Shown here one piece after another: positions 1 through 8,128 of a DNA stretch of 64,000 nt. The notes under the pieces were generated by a model. That model was given only the letters and a program-made list of their open reading frames with translations. It made no database searches and had not been told where the DNA came from. The DNA comes from Candidatus Reidiella endopervernicosa (GTDB taxonomy: Bacteria; Pseudomonadota; Gammaproteobacteria; GCF-013343005): contig NZ_CP054491.1 in the NCBI RefSeq assembly GCF_013343005.1, forward strand, positions 1,966,501-2,030,500. Reading direction: 5' to 3'. The translations under genes and the position numbers were made by a program. Numbering within the stretch: position 1 is the first letter of the stretch; each line of letters starts with the position of its first letter.

Positions 1-155
1 AGCAAGTTGGATTGCTTCTTGCTTTCCAAATAGTGAACTCTGTTCCAGTACCCCTTCATGATTAGTGTGAATGGGAGTGATTCAGGCTATCTTCTAGCTA
101 TCGGAGTTCGTTTTTCTGGAAACGTGGGTTATTTCTGACGAATAGTGAGGTTTTA

Positions 156-1190
156 ATGGTGAATGTAGCAATTAGCAATAAGATGACCGCTTCATATCGT
201 CAGTTCCCCTGCTCCTATCGCTGTTGCTGCTGTCTCTTGTTTCCAACCCGACCCTGGCAGAGCAGGGGAGGCTCACTCTCTGGACCAGCCTTCTCAACAC
301 CAGATCATACTGAGCATATGGAGGACGGTTGGCATTCGAAGGCGATCAAGTATGAGAAGGTACCTGAAGGAACCGATATCTCCATCACCCTCGACCAGCA
401 CCTCTATCCAGCGCTGTTACCCATCATTAATGACTACGGTAAGGCTCAGGGGATAAAGATCGCGGTGAAGGAGGGAACCTGTGGTATCTCTGCAGGTTCT
501 CTGCTCGACAAGCGGGTCGATATCGCCGGTTTCTGCTGCCCGCCAGGTGAGACTGATCGCCTACCAGGGGTGAAGTTTCACACCCTGGGAATCTCCGCTG
601 TTGCCTTCTTTACCCATCCCGATAACCCGGTCAAGGGGCTGACGATCAAGCAGGCGCGCGATATCTACCGTGGCAATATCGGCCAGTGGAATCGAATCAC
701 TCCCCTTGCGCAGGGACTTGCTGGTAACCAGGTTGAGCCGGTTGCACGACTCCACTGCAAGGCCCGACCGGGGCACTGGCGGTTGTTGCTCGATAATGAG
801 GATATGTTCAGTGTTTCTCTCTTCGAGGTGAGCGCCATCGAAGATATGCTCACTACCGTGGCGAGCAACCCTAAGGCGATTGGTTATGAGAGTGTCTGGA
901 TGACCAAGCGCTATGCAAAGGTCGCTCCGGTCAAATTGATTGCTATCAATGGAGCGATGCCGACTGAGCGTGCAGCCTTGATCTCGGGGCGCTACCCAAT
1001 CTACCGGACCTACAACATCACTAGCTGGTCGGGTGAGGCGGTTCACAATGAACGGGCCGATGCACTGATTGAACATATACAGCGGAACATCGGTGCGGTT
1101 GATCCCGATTTTGTCATTATCCCAGCAGCGGTACTTCGTCGTGCCGGCTGGCGTTTTGATGGTGACGAACTAGTCGGTGAACCACGCTAA
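156..1190 (+). CDS. Periplasmic substrate-binding-like protein, N-terminus disturbed by compensating frameshifts
   Basis: Residues from about 70 onward resemble a PstS/PBP-like solute-binding domain: a segment around GISAGSLLDKRVDIAGF is followed by KQARDIYRGNIGQWNRI, where the family carries its phosphate-ABC-type signature. The first 50 residues are implausible and cysteine-rich in this frame. The frame one base over, at about 191-290, encodes a classic signal peptide (LLLSLLLLSLVSNPTLA), so two offsetting indels near 200 and 290 probably hide the true N-terminus. An ATG at 183 is a likelier start than 156. The gene lies 35 bp upstream of a sensor kinase on the same strand and may deliver a ligand signal to it; that is inference. 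The ligand is unknown. Residues after 100 look normal, so either a recent lesion or an assembly error is possible. Bases 1-155 show no recognisable feature. Confidence 0.7.
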   Translation: MVNVAISNKMTASYRQFPCSYRCCCCLLFPTRPWQSRGGSLSGPAFSTPDHTEHMEDGWHSKAIKYEKVPEGTDISITLDQHLYPALLPIINDYGKAQGIKIAVKEGTCGISAGSLLDKRVDIAGFCCPPGETDRLPGVKFHTLGISAVAFFTHPDNPVKGLTIKQARDIYRGNIGQWNRITPLAQGLAGNQVEPVARLHCKARPGHWRLLLDNEDMFSVSLFEVSAIEDMLTTVASNPKAIGYESVWMTKRYAKVAPVKLIAINGAMPTERAALISGRYPIYRTYNITSWSGEAVHNERADALIEHIQRNIGAVDPDFVIIPAAVLRRAGWRFDGDELVGEPR

Positions 1191-1225
1191 TGTCAGCCTT
1201 CCATCAATCGGTGTAGATCGTATTT

Positions 1226-3172
1226 ATGTTTCGAAAGTGGTCGATCACAACCAAGGTACTGCTGCTAACACTCTCTGTCGGTGTTGTGCTCTCTATTATT
1301 CTCGACTATCTGCAGAGTCGTGCTCTTGAAGAGACGCTGATGGCAGAGGCGCAACGAGAGCTGAAGCTATATGCGGTCGATGATCGTCGTTTCTTTGATC
1401 AACATGTGCAGCAGGCCAATATCGCTGCTCGCATTATTATCTCGCAGAAGCACTTCCTCGATTATGTTGAGCAGAAGAGTTGGTCCGAAAGCACGCTAGC
1501 ACCTAGTTATTACCATATGGGAAATCGTGCCGCCTGGTTGCCGCGCGCCTCAGTGATGCGTGCGATGTTTAAGTCGCGTTACGCGTTATTGATTGGTCCT
1601 GAGGGGCGTGTGCATGAGATCTATCATAACGCGCCGCCTGACCAGCACGAGGGCGGTGAGCTGGCTTCAACGTTAACCGGCCCGGTTAGTCTGTTGCGCA
1701 GAATGAGCCATAACCAGGCCTATATGACCATGATTGATGCTGCACCCTATGTGATCGCGGCTCAATCGGTGAAAGGTGCGCAGGGCGAGGTGACGCTGAT
1801 GTTGATCAGTCCGATCGATAATCAGTTTCTCAAGGAAGTTAGCACTCAGGTTCCACAAGATACGGTTCTCGCATTAATTGATCCCGATACCGGTGTTGTG
1901 CTCTTTAGTAGCGACGAGCAAATGATCGAAGCGGGTAGTAAGACCGAAGTGCTGGGCAGTCGCTTCTTGCTCACTGGTAAATCATTTTTCGATTATGGTG
2001 CCTCCGATCTCAATATCCAGTTTGCCTCTTTCATAGCGACGGCTAATGCGAAGCGACTCGCTGAAAGAGTGGTGTCAGAGAGTCAGAGGCAACGCGTCTT
2101 TACGGCCTTTGTGCTGGTGCTCTCCTTTGCGCTGCTGAGTCTCTGGCTCGCGCAACGTATCAATAATCTGACTCAGGATGTGGTCAAGTTTTCCGACACC
2201 TTTCTCGATATTGAGCTGCCTATCGACCAGCGCGGTGATGAGATCGATGTGCTTGATGGTTATTTTCGCAAGTTCTCGCACGAGATCGTTGATGCGAGAG
2301 ATAGTCTCTATAAGAAGATGGAGGAGAGTGAGCAGCTGGCTGAACGACTGCAGAAGGGTAAGAGTGAGTTGGAGCATTTTAATGCCATGCTCAAAGGGGA
2401 AATTGCTGAGCGACTACTGCGTGAACGTGAGCTGGAGCAGGCACGTGAGGAGGCGATTGCTGCCAGTGGCGCCAAGTCAGAGTTCCTATCCTATATGAGT
2501 CATGAACTACGTACACCACTCAACGCGATTCTTGGCTTTTCACAGGTGCTCGAACTGGAGGAGCTGGATGAGTCACAGGCCCAGATGGTGTCCGATATCT
2601 ACAAGTCTGGTATGCACCTGCTTGAACTGATCAATGATGTGCTCGATTTGAGCAAGATTGAGGCGGGTCGCTTCGATATTAGCTTTGGTGAGGTGAACCT
2701 TGGCGATCTGGTCAGTGAGTGCATGGTGATGATGAACCCGCTGGCGGCAAACCGTGAGCTGACACTGCGCGTTGAGCCGTCTCAATTATCAGCGGTGATT
2801 CTCAATGCAGATAAGGTTCGACTCAAACAGGTTCTGCTCAATCTGCTCTCTAATGCCGTTAAATATAATCGTCGTGGCGGTTTCATTGCGATCACCGCGG
2901 AACCGGTTCACGACTGTTTCTATCGAATCAGTGTGACCGATAACGGGCTGGGGATTCCCAAAGAGCGCCAGGATGAGCTGTTTGAAGCGTTTAACCGAAT
3001 TGAGGCAGAAGGCACACACATTGAGGGTACGGGAATTGGTCTGGTGATATCTAAGCGAATTGCCGAGTTGATGGGCGGTACTCTTGGGTTTGAGAGTGAA
3101 TCGGGTCAGGGTAGTACCTTCTGGGTGGAGATCGGTCGATTTGAGCAACCGCTACTCAAAAAGATGGGATAA
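1226..3172 (+). CDS. Membrane sensor histidine kinase
   Basis: This 648-residue sensor kinase has a membrane segment at residues 9-26, a periplasmic sensor region of about 250 residues (probably Cache-like), and a second membrane segment near 290-308. A linker and a coiled coil (about 355-420) follow. The HisKA dimerisation domain contains the phospho-acceptor motif MSHELRTPLN near residue 425. The HATPase_c domain has the N box around LLNLLSNAVKY, then DNGLGIP and GTGIGLVISK. No receiver domain is fused and no response regulator is adjacent, so the partner is unknown. It starts 35 bp after the binding-protein-like gene and is probably co-transcribed with it. Detection of the ligand bound by that protein is inference. 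Confidence 0.9.
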   Translation: MFRKWSITTKVLLLTLSVGVVLSIILDYLQSRALEETLMAEAQRELKLYAVDDRRFFDQHVQQANIAARIIISQKHFLDYVEQKSWSESTLAPSYYHMGNRAAWLPRASVMRAMFKSRYALLIGPEGRVHEIYHNAPPDQHEGGELASTLTGPVSLLRRMSHNQAYMTMIDAAPYVIAAQSVKGAQGEVTLMLISPIDNQFLKEVSTQVPQDTVLALIDPDTGVVLFSSDEQMIEAGSKTEVLGSRFLLTGKSFFDYGASDLNIQFASFIATANAKRLAERVVSESQRQRVFTAFVLVLSFALLSLWLAQRINNLTQDVVKFSDTFLDIELPIDQRGDEIDVLDGYFRKFSHEIVDARDSLYKKMEESEQLAERLQKGKSELEHFNAMLKGEIAERLLRERELEQAREEAIAASGAKSEFLSYMSHELRTPLNAILGFSQVLELEELDESQAQMVSDIYKSGMHLLELINDVLDLSKIEAGRFDISFGEVNLGDLVSECMVMMNPLAANRELTLRVEPSQLSAVILNADKVRLKQVLLNLLSNAVKYNRRGGFIAITAEPVHDCFYRISVTDNGLGIPKERQDELFEAFNRIEAEGTHIEGTGIGLVISKRIAELMGGTLGFESESGQGSTFWVEIGRFEQPLLKKMG

Positions 3173-3331
3173 CCGATACAATCGCCTCACTCCCCTCAAT
3201 ATTCTTCTTTAATTCATTGTAAAACAGATGGTTGTTAATACCCGAGCATTGAATAGGGGCTAGGTTGCCGAGTGGGAAACGGGTAGAATATTCCCCCTTT
3301 CCGCATTCAATGTATTAAGCGAGTATTTCTG

Positions 3332-4735
3332 ATGGATTTCCTGCCGATTTTTATGAACCTGAAGGGGCGTAGCTGCCTCGTTGTTGGGGGAGGAGAGGTC
3401 GCCTCTCGTAAGGCTTCCCTGCTGCTCGATGCCGGAGCCGATCTCACTGTAGTGGCGCCAGAGTTGGCCAATACGCTGCAGGCCTGGGCCAATAGCGGCC
3501 GTGTTAAACATCGTGAGGCTGGTTTTGAGGCGAGCGATCTCGAGGACGTGGTACTGGTTATCGCGGCAACCGATGATGAGGCCGTTAATCGACAGGTCTC
3601 TGAACTGGCGCAGGCTCGCGCACTGCCGGTGAATGTAGTCGACAATCCGTCACTCTGTACATTCGTGATGCCATCGATCATCGACCGCTCACCAGTACAG
3701 ATTGCTGTTTCAACCGGTGGTGTCTCACCGGTATTGGCGCGTCTGCTTCGCGCCCGTCTCGAATCACTGATCCCATCTGCATACGGGCGACTCGCATCTA
3801 TGGTCGAGGGTTTTCGCGATGCGGTGAAGGGACGCTTCGATGACGTCAACTCACGTCGCGGTTTCTGGGAAGGGGTGCTGCAGGGACGTGTGGCTGAATT
3901 GGTCTTTGCCGGTAAGGATGATGCCGCCAGACGTGAGTTGGAAGCGTCAATCGAACGTGGTGAGGTGGAGATGCCGGGTGAGGTCTATCTGGTGGGTGGT
4001 GGCCCGGGTGATCCCGACCTGCTCACCTTCAGGGCACTGCGCCTGATGCAGCAGGCCGATGTTGTGGTTCACGACCGCCTCGTCTCGAAAGAGGTGCTCG
4101 ATCTCTGTCGTCGTGATGCCGAGCGTATCTACGTCGGTAAGGAGCGTGATAACCACTCCGTACCGCAGGATCAGATCAACCAACTATTGGTCGATCTGGC
4201 CAAGCAGGGAAAACGCATCTGTCGTCTCAAGGGCGGTGACCCCTTTGTCTTTGGCCGCGGTGGTGAGGAGATCGATACCCTTACCGCCAATGGCGTCAGT
4301 TTCCAGGTGGTCCCGGCGATCACCGCCGCACTGGGCGCCTCATCCTATGCCGGTATCCCGCTGACCCATCGTGACTACTCTCAGTCGGTCGTCTTTGTCA
4401 CGGGCCATCTCAAGGATGGCTCAATGAATCTCAACTGGAAGGGGCTGGCACAACCACAGCAGACCATCGTCTTCTATATGGGACTGAAGGGACTGCCGGT
4501 GATCTGCGAGAAACTGATCGAAAATGGCCTGTCACCTGACCTGCCAATCGCTCTGGTTCAGCAGGCGACCACTCCACGTCAGCGTGTATACACCGGCACA
4601 TTGTCGACCATGCCGCAGATTATTGAAGGAACCACTATCAAGCCACCAACCCTGATTATTGTCGGGGATGTGGTGCGTCTGCATGAGCGACTCAACTGGT
4701 TTACCTCCGATGAAGAGGCGGGTGAGAAGCAATAG
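3332..4735 (+). CDS. cysG: Sirohaem synthase CysG (trifunctional)
   Basis: The enzyme converts uroporphyrinogen III to sirohaem by methylation, NAD-dependent oxidation and iron insertion. Residues 1 to about 115 form the Rossmann precorrin-2 dehydrogenase/ferrochelatase part ([12 protein letters not shown]). A dimerisation region follows, and about 217-460 is the SAM uroporphyrinogen-III methyltransferase ([15 protein letters not shown], then [17 protein letters not shown]). Its 467 residues match the usual length of about 460. Sirohaem is the cofactor of DsrAB, encoded 17 kb away, so the enzyme probably supplies sulfur oxidation as well as assimilation. It stands alone with 160 bp upstream in which I see no clear promoter. 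The ATG at 3332 has no strong Shine-Dalgarno, but the protein aligns from its first residues. Confidence 0.96.
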   Translation: MDFLPIFMNLKGRSCLVVGGGEVASRKASLLLDAGADLTVVAPELANTLQAWANSGRVKHREAGFEASDLEDVVLVIAATDDEAVNRQVSELAQARALPVNVVDNPSLCTFVMPSIIDRSPVQIAVSTGGVSPVLARLLRARLESLIPSAYGRLASMVEGFRDAVKGRFDDVNSRRGFWEGVLQGRVAELVFAGKDDAARRELEASIERGEVEMPGEVYLVGGGPGDPDLLTFRALRLMQQADVVVHDRLVSKEVLDLCRRDAERIYVGKERDNHSVPQDQINQLLVDLAKQGKRICRLKGGDPFVFGRGGEEIDTLTANGVSFQVVPAITAALGASSYAGIPLTHRDYSQSVVFVTGHLKDGSMNLNWKGLAQPQQTIVFYMGLKGLPVICEKLIENGLSPDLPIALVQQATTPRQRVYTGTLSTMPQIIEGTTIKPPTLIIVGDVVRLHERLNWFTSDEEAGEKQ

Positions 4736-4917
4736 GCTGGCTTTATTTACGCATGCAAATATTTTTTTCTGTTGTGTAGTTATTGTAATAAAACAGCGCT
4801 ACACTCGAGAACACTGTAATGAAGGATCTGAAGTGCTCTGCTTTTCGCTCTGGGCTTCCCCTCCAGCTGTTATAGTCAGTAAGTAGTGTGTATGACAAAA
4901 TTTTTGAGGTAAGTAAC
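4736..4917 (+). promoter_or_regulatory. Probable promoter and long 5' leader of the cold-shock gene
   Basis: These 182 bases between cysG and the cold-shock gene are AT-rich and contain no credible gene. Cold-shock genes commonly have long structured leaders that respond to temperature, so a leader is expected here. I could not assign a convincing -35/-10 pair or a defined fold. A GAGG ribosome-binding site lies just ahead of the ATG at 4918. Confidence 0.3.
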
Positions 4918-5121
4918 ATGGCAACAGGTACAGTTAAGTGGTTTAACAATTCCAAGGGATTCGGCTTTCTCGCACCGGCTGACGGTGGTGAAGATGTATT
5001 TGTACACTTCTCTGCTATCAAGGGTGACGGTTATAAGTCGCTGGAAGAGGGGCAGGGCGTATCGTTTGATATTGAAGATGGCCCGAAAGGACTGCAGGCT
5101 AGCAACGTCGTTCCTCAGTAA
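4918..5121 (+). CDS. Cold-shock domain protein, CspA family
   Basis: This 67-residue single cold-shock domain binds single-stranded RNA and DNA as an RNA chaperone. The RNP1 motif KGFGFLAP and RNP2 motif DVFVHFSAI are both present. An in-frame ATG ten codons upstream (4888) would add a non-homologous tail. The ATG at 4918 follows a GAGG box at normal spacing and gives the standard [11 protein letters not shown]-terminus. A rho-independent terminator follows within 30 bp, so it is probably monocistronic. Family members are too similar to assign a specific paralogue letter. Confidence 0.95.
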   Translation: MATGTVKWFNNSKGFGFLAPADGGEDVFVHFSAIKGDGYKSLEEGQGVSFDIEDGPKGLQASNVVPQ

Positions 5122-5147
5122 CTAGACGTCTTCAAGTTTGCTTCGAG

Positions 5148-5170
5148 AACCCCGCTCCTGCGGGGTTTTT
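5148..5170 (+). terminator. Rho-independent terminator after the cold-shock gene
   Basis: An 8-bp GC-rich stem (AACCCCGC with GCGGGGTT), a TCCT loop and a run of five T follow the cold-shock stop codon by 26 bases. Confidence 0.85.
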
Positions 5171-5188
5171 CGTTGTTGGGGTATAGAG

Positions 5189-5911
5189 ATGGTAGATCCA
5201 GTTTCGTTTAATGTGATTGGGGAGGTGCACTCCTGTTTTAAGGAGAAGTTTGGTACGCCCAGACAGCCGGGCCTGATTCGCGAGGCACCCGCAAAGTTGG
5301 AGTTACATCCACCCTACAATCGTGAAGAGGCCATTCGCGGACTGGATGGTTTCTCTCATCTCTGGATTCTGTTCCTCTTTAATCAGAGCATGATGGAAGC
5401 GTGGAAGCCGATGGTACGACCACCACGACTCGGTGGTAATCAACGAGTCGGCGTCTTCGCAAGCCGGTCAAATTTCAGACCGAATCCAGTTGGGCTTTCG
5501 GTCGTTGCACTCGATTCGATCGATCTGAGCAGTGGTGTGGTGCTCAATCTTAGCGGGGTGGATATTCTTGACGGTACACCGGTAATCGATATCAAACCCT
5601 ATCTCCCCTATGCCGATGTGATTGATGAGGCCAAGGCAGGTTATGCTCCAGCGCCACCAAGCACAGCAATTGGAATCCGATTCAGTGATCGTGCACTTAC
5701 CCGTTGTCAGGAGCTGGAATCGAAAGGGTGTAATAACCTTAAATTGATTATCGAACAGATGTTATTGAGTGATCCACGTCCGGGTTACCAGCGTGAAACA
5801 GCACAAGAGGGAAAGCAGTTTGGGATGCGCCTGTTCGATCTGAATATCAAATGGTCAGTAGAGCAGGGGCTGTTCGTGGTACTTGAAATCGAACGGGTTA
5901 AAACAGGCTAA
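5189..5911 (+). CDS. trmO: tRNA (N6-threonylcarbamoyladenosine37-N6)-methyltransferase TrmO
   Basis: TrmO (TsaA/YaeB family) uses SAM to methylate t6A37 of threonine tRNAs. The N-terminal UPF0066 beta-barrel is recognisable from the order IGEVHSCFKEKFGTPRQPGL, then GFSHLWILFLF, then RPNPVGLSVV and DGTPVIDIKPYLPYADV. Its 240 residues are close to the family's 235. An upstream in-frame start at 5138 lies inside the preceding terminator, so the ATG at 5189 was chosen. Its stop overlaps the stop of the convergent Rieske gene by four bases. Confidence 0.93.
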   Translation: MVDPVSFNVIGEVHSCFKEKFGTPRQPGLIREAPAKLELHPPYNREEAIRGLDGFSHLWILFLFNQSMMEAWKPMVRPPRLGGNQRVGVFASRSNFRPNPVGLSVVALDSIDLSSGVVLNLSGVDILDGTPVIDIKPYLPYADVIDEAKAGYAPAPPSTAIGIRFSDRALTRCQELESKGCNNLKLIIEQMLLSDPRPGYQRETAQEGKQFGMRLFDLNIKWSVEQGLFVVLEIERVKTG

Positions 5912-6219
5912 AGGGTAAACCCGATCTGCCCATCTTCAATAACGGTTTCAAAGATTCTGAGCGGATCACACTGTCCGGCGTTAGGTGTCAGTACTTCACC
6001 ATTGTTGAGATCGAAACGAATGTAGTGTTGATTGCATTCGATGCTCTGCTCATAGAGTGTGGCTCTATCCAGTGGCACACCGAAATGACCGCAACGGTTC
6101 TCTATCAGGTAGCTCCTGCCCTGTTGATGAATCAACAATAGCTGCAGTCCATTAACCTCAAAGCTGCGTTGATAGCCGTCATGCAACGCTTCCACTTTTT
6201 CTAAAGAGTGAAATGGCAT
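5908..6219 (-). CDS. Small Rieske [2Fe-2S] protein
   Basis: This 103-residue soluble protein carries the Rieske cluster ligands CGH and CNQH, seventeen residues apart. It resembles stand-alone Rieske ferredoxins that pass electrons to oxygenases or similar enzymes. No oxygenase is adjacent and the partner is unknown. An upstream in-frame start (6327) would overlap the DUF2798 gene completely, so the start at 6219 (MPFHSLEKV) was taken. It is the last gene of a likely minus-strand operon, rhodanese-DUF2798-Rieske, with gaps of 8 and 2 bases. Confidence 0.85.
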   Translation of the reverse strand: MPFHSLEKVEALHDGYQRSFEVNGLQLLLIHQQGRSYLIENRCGHFGVPLDRATLYEQSIECNQHYIRFDLNNGEVLTPNAGQCDPLRIFETVIEDGQIGFTL

Positions 6220-6221
6220 CG

Positions 6222-6455
6222 TTATGCCTCCTCGGTTAATCGGACAACCAGCCTGCGTACGATAGGCAGGACAATCAGCAGGGCCGGGAAGGCGATCGCA
6301 AAGGCGATCGGGAAGGCCCGCATCCACTGAATAAAGTAGTCGTCACGAAAACCGATATTGATCAAGGTGATCATCATCGACATGATGAAGGACATAAACA
6401 GCGAAGTGAACAGGACGATGAGGCGGGGTGCATAGCGCCGTGGTAGTCGCTTCAT
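6222..6455 (-). CDS. DUF2798 small membrane protein
   Basis: This 77-residue protein has two predicted membrane helices (about 11-33 and 45-65) and a basic N-terminus. The pattern matches the DUF2798 family, which has no known function. It is tightly packed between the rhodanese gene (8 bp upstream) and the Rieske gene (2 bp downstream), so the three are probably translated from one message. Confidence 0.8.
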   Translation of the reverse strand: MKRLPRRYAPRLIVLFTSLFMSFIMSMMITLINIGFRDDYFIQWMRAFPIAFAIAFPALLIVLPIVRRLVVRLTEEA

Positions 6456-6463
6456 GGGTTGGA

Positions 6464-6937
6464 CTATTTTTTGTAGTGGCTCGACATCTGTTCGGGACGC
6501 AGTCGTACTGAGAAGTATTCATCGGCAGCATCTTCGTCAACAGGTTTTTCATCCGTATCGACCAACGGTTGTTCATACTCCATCCAGCCGCGTACACCGG
6601 TTTTCAGTGAATAGACGTGCTCATAGCCAAGTCGTTGCATGCTGCTAGCAGCGAGGATGCTGCGATAGCCAGAGCGACAGACGATAACGATCTCTCTCTC
6701 GCGAGCCTGCACCAGTTCAGGAATAGTTTCCTCGTAGTCGTAATCGCAGGCCGACTCGAGAATGCCGCGCGGTACATTAATTGAGTTTGGGATATGCATC
6801 GCATCGAACTCGTAGGGTTCACGAACATCGAGGATCATCAACTCCTTACCCTCTTCAAACCACTCTTCTAAATCCCATGGAAAGATCTCCTTGATCTCAC
6901 CAAGGCAATCCTTCATCAGATCGATAAAATGCTGCAT
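6464..6937 (-). CDS. Rhodanese-domain sulfurtransferase
   Basis: A single rhodanese domain spans about residues 20-120 of 157. It shows the entry motif LDVREPYEF and the active-site loop CRSGYRS, whose cysteine would carry persulfide. A short charged N-terminal helix and an acidic C-terminal tail flank the domain. No signal peptide is seen, so the protein is cytoplasmic. In a sulfur oxidiser it could feed sulfane sulfur to carriers such as DsrEFH, but nothing in the sequence ties it directly to that pathway. It heads the rhodanese-DUF2798-Rieske operon. Confidence 0.88.
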   Translation of the reverse strand: MQHFIDLMKDCLGEIKEIFPWDLEEWFEEGKELMILDVREPYEFDAMHIPNSINVPRGILESACDYDYEETIPELVQAREREIVIVCRSGYRSILAASSMQRLGYEHVYSLKTGVRGWMEYEQPLVDTDEKPVDEDAADEYFSVRLRPEQMSSHYKK

Positions 6938-7130
6938 AACTCTCCTACCAATTAGTAGACTGAATTTGTATTGTACGTTGCACGGCTGTGTGGAAAAAGT
7001 GAATTACCCATAATAAGTAGGCACGTTAAGGGTGTGTGTATCGGGCAGCCTTGCGATGATATTGATAGAATAGCGCCCATATTGTTAAAGGCCACACAGT
7101 GTGGCTGAGAATAGTTTGTAGGAGTTTCTA

Positions 7131-7457
7131 ATGAGTGATCAGGCACAAAGTCAGTGTGAAGGTAACGAACCCTATGCGTTAATGGTATTGGGTGACAGCA
7201 TGCTGCCAGAATTTAAAGAGGGCGATATTATAATCATCGAGCCGAGTGGTGTGATTGCCAATGAGAGCTATGTGATCGCCTATCACAACGATGAGTACAT
7301 TTTTCGTCAACTGATCATTGATGATGACAAGTTTTACCTTAAGCCACTCAATGAGAGTTATGCGATGGAAGAGATCAGCGGACTCGATGTGATTAAAGGC
7401 AAGATTACGCAGAAGAAGTTCAGTAGCAAACGCAAGGATATTAAGTTCTACGCCTGA
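7131..7457 (+). CDS. S24/LexA-like domain protein lacking the catalytic lysine
   Basis: This 108-residue protein consists of a LexA/signal-peptidase-like (S24) fold with no DNA-binding domain. The serine motif VLGDSMLPEF is intact. At the position of the catalytic lysine (normally K in a VKRL-like strand) it reads FRQL, so arginine replaces lysine if the alignment is right. Autoproteolysis may therefore be lost, leaving a binding or sensory role. An AGGAG ribosome-binding site precedes the ATG. The 193 bp upstream hold no gene. Its 3' end overlaps the convergent narL-like gene by ten bases. A role with the neighbouring two-component pair is possible but unsupported. Confidence 0.75.
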   Translation: MSDQAQSQCEGNEPYALMVLGDSMLPEFKEGDIIIIEPSGVIANESYVIAYHNDEYIFRQLIIDDDKFYLKPLNESYAMEEISGLDVIKGKITQKKFSSKRKDIKFYA

Positions 7458-8128
7458 TCGCGCTCTGCGACACTCTTGTTGCAGACGCCCTGTTCCACTG
7501 CGATGACGGCCGCCTCGACACGAGAGTGGACCGATAGTTTGCGCAGTACCGCCTTTACATGGAGTTTTACGGTGCCGTCGGTTATGCCGAGGTTACGGGC
7601 GATGGCCTTGTTGCTTTGGCCCTCAGCCAACAGACAGAGAATCTCCTTCTCGCGTGGGGTGAGTTCAGAGAAGGGATTACTCTCTTCATTATCGATCTCT
7701 TCGTCTGCGCTGCCATCTCCCTGCTGCACGACCTTGGCAAGTACTCCGGCCAGATCTGGGGCGATGACGGTCTTTCCGGCGACGATATTGCGTAGTGCAC
7801 TGACCAGCTCATCAGGTTCCATATCTTTGAGCAGATAACCCTGTGCTCCGTTGCGTAGTGAGTCGATCAGGTCCTGCTCATCATCACTGGTAGTGAGCAT
7901 CACAGCAGGCATCTCCAGGCCGCTGTTGCGCACCTTGGTCAGCACTTCTATGCCGCTCATGTCGGGCATGCGCATATCGAGTAGTACCACGTCGGGATTG
8001 AGCTGAGGCGCAATCTCCAGTCCCTCGCTACCGCTGGCCACGGCAGTAACTTCAATGCCGCGTTTCTCTAGTAGTCCTTCGAGGCCTACACGGAAAAGGG
8101 CGTGATCATCAATTACCAATACTTTCAT
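7448..8128 (-). CDS. NarL/FixJ-family response regulator
   Basis: This 226-residue regulator has an N-terminal receiver (acidic pocket DDH, phospho-acceptor in VLLDMRMPDMSG, switch threonine LTTSD, conserved lysine LLKDMEP) and a C-terminal LuxR-type helix-turn-helix (LTPREKEILCLLAEGQSNKAIA). It overlaps the upstream sensor-kinase gene by one base, so the two form a two-component pair. The architecture matches NarL/NarP. Targets are unknown, but the dsrN-dsrR genes lie immediately upstream of the kinase on the same strand. A C-terminal extension after the HTH is slightly longer than usual. Confidence 0.92.
   Translation of the reverse strand: MKVLVIDDHALFRVGLEGLLEKRGIEVTAVASGSEGLEIAPQLNPDVVLLDMRMPDMSGIEVLTKVRNSGLEMPAVMLTTSDDEQDLIDSLRNGAQGYLLKDMEPDELVSALRNIVAGKTVIAPDLAGVLAKVVQQGDGSADEEIDNEESNPFSELTPREKEILCLLAEGQSNKAIARNLGITDGTVKLHVKAVLRKLSVHSRVEAAVIAVEQGVCNKSVAERDQA

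Noticed and set aside
561-1076. Minus-strand open frames opposite the binding protein, cysG, dsrL, uvrC and others
   Set aside because: They are shadows of well-supported genes on the other strand, without ribosome-binding sites or recognisable motifs.
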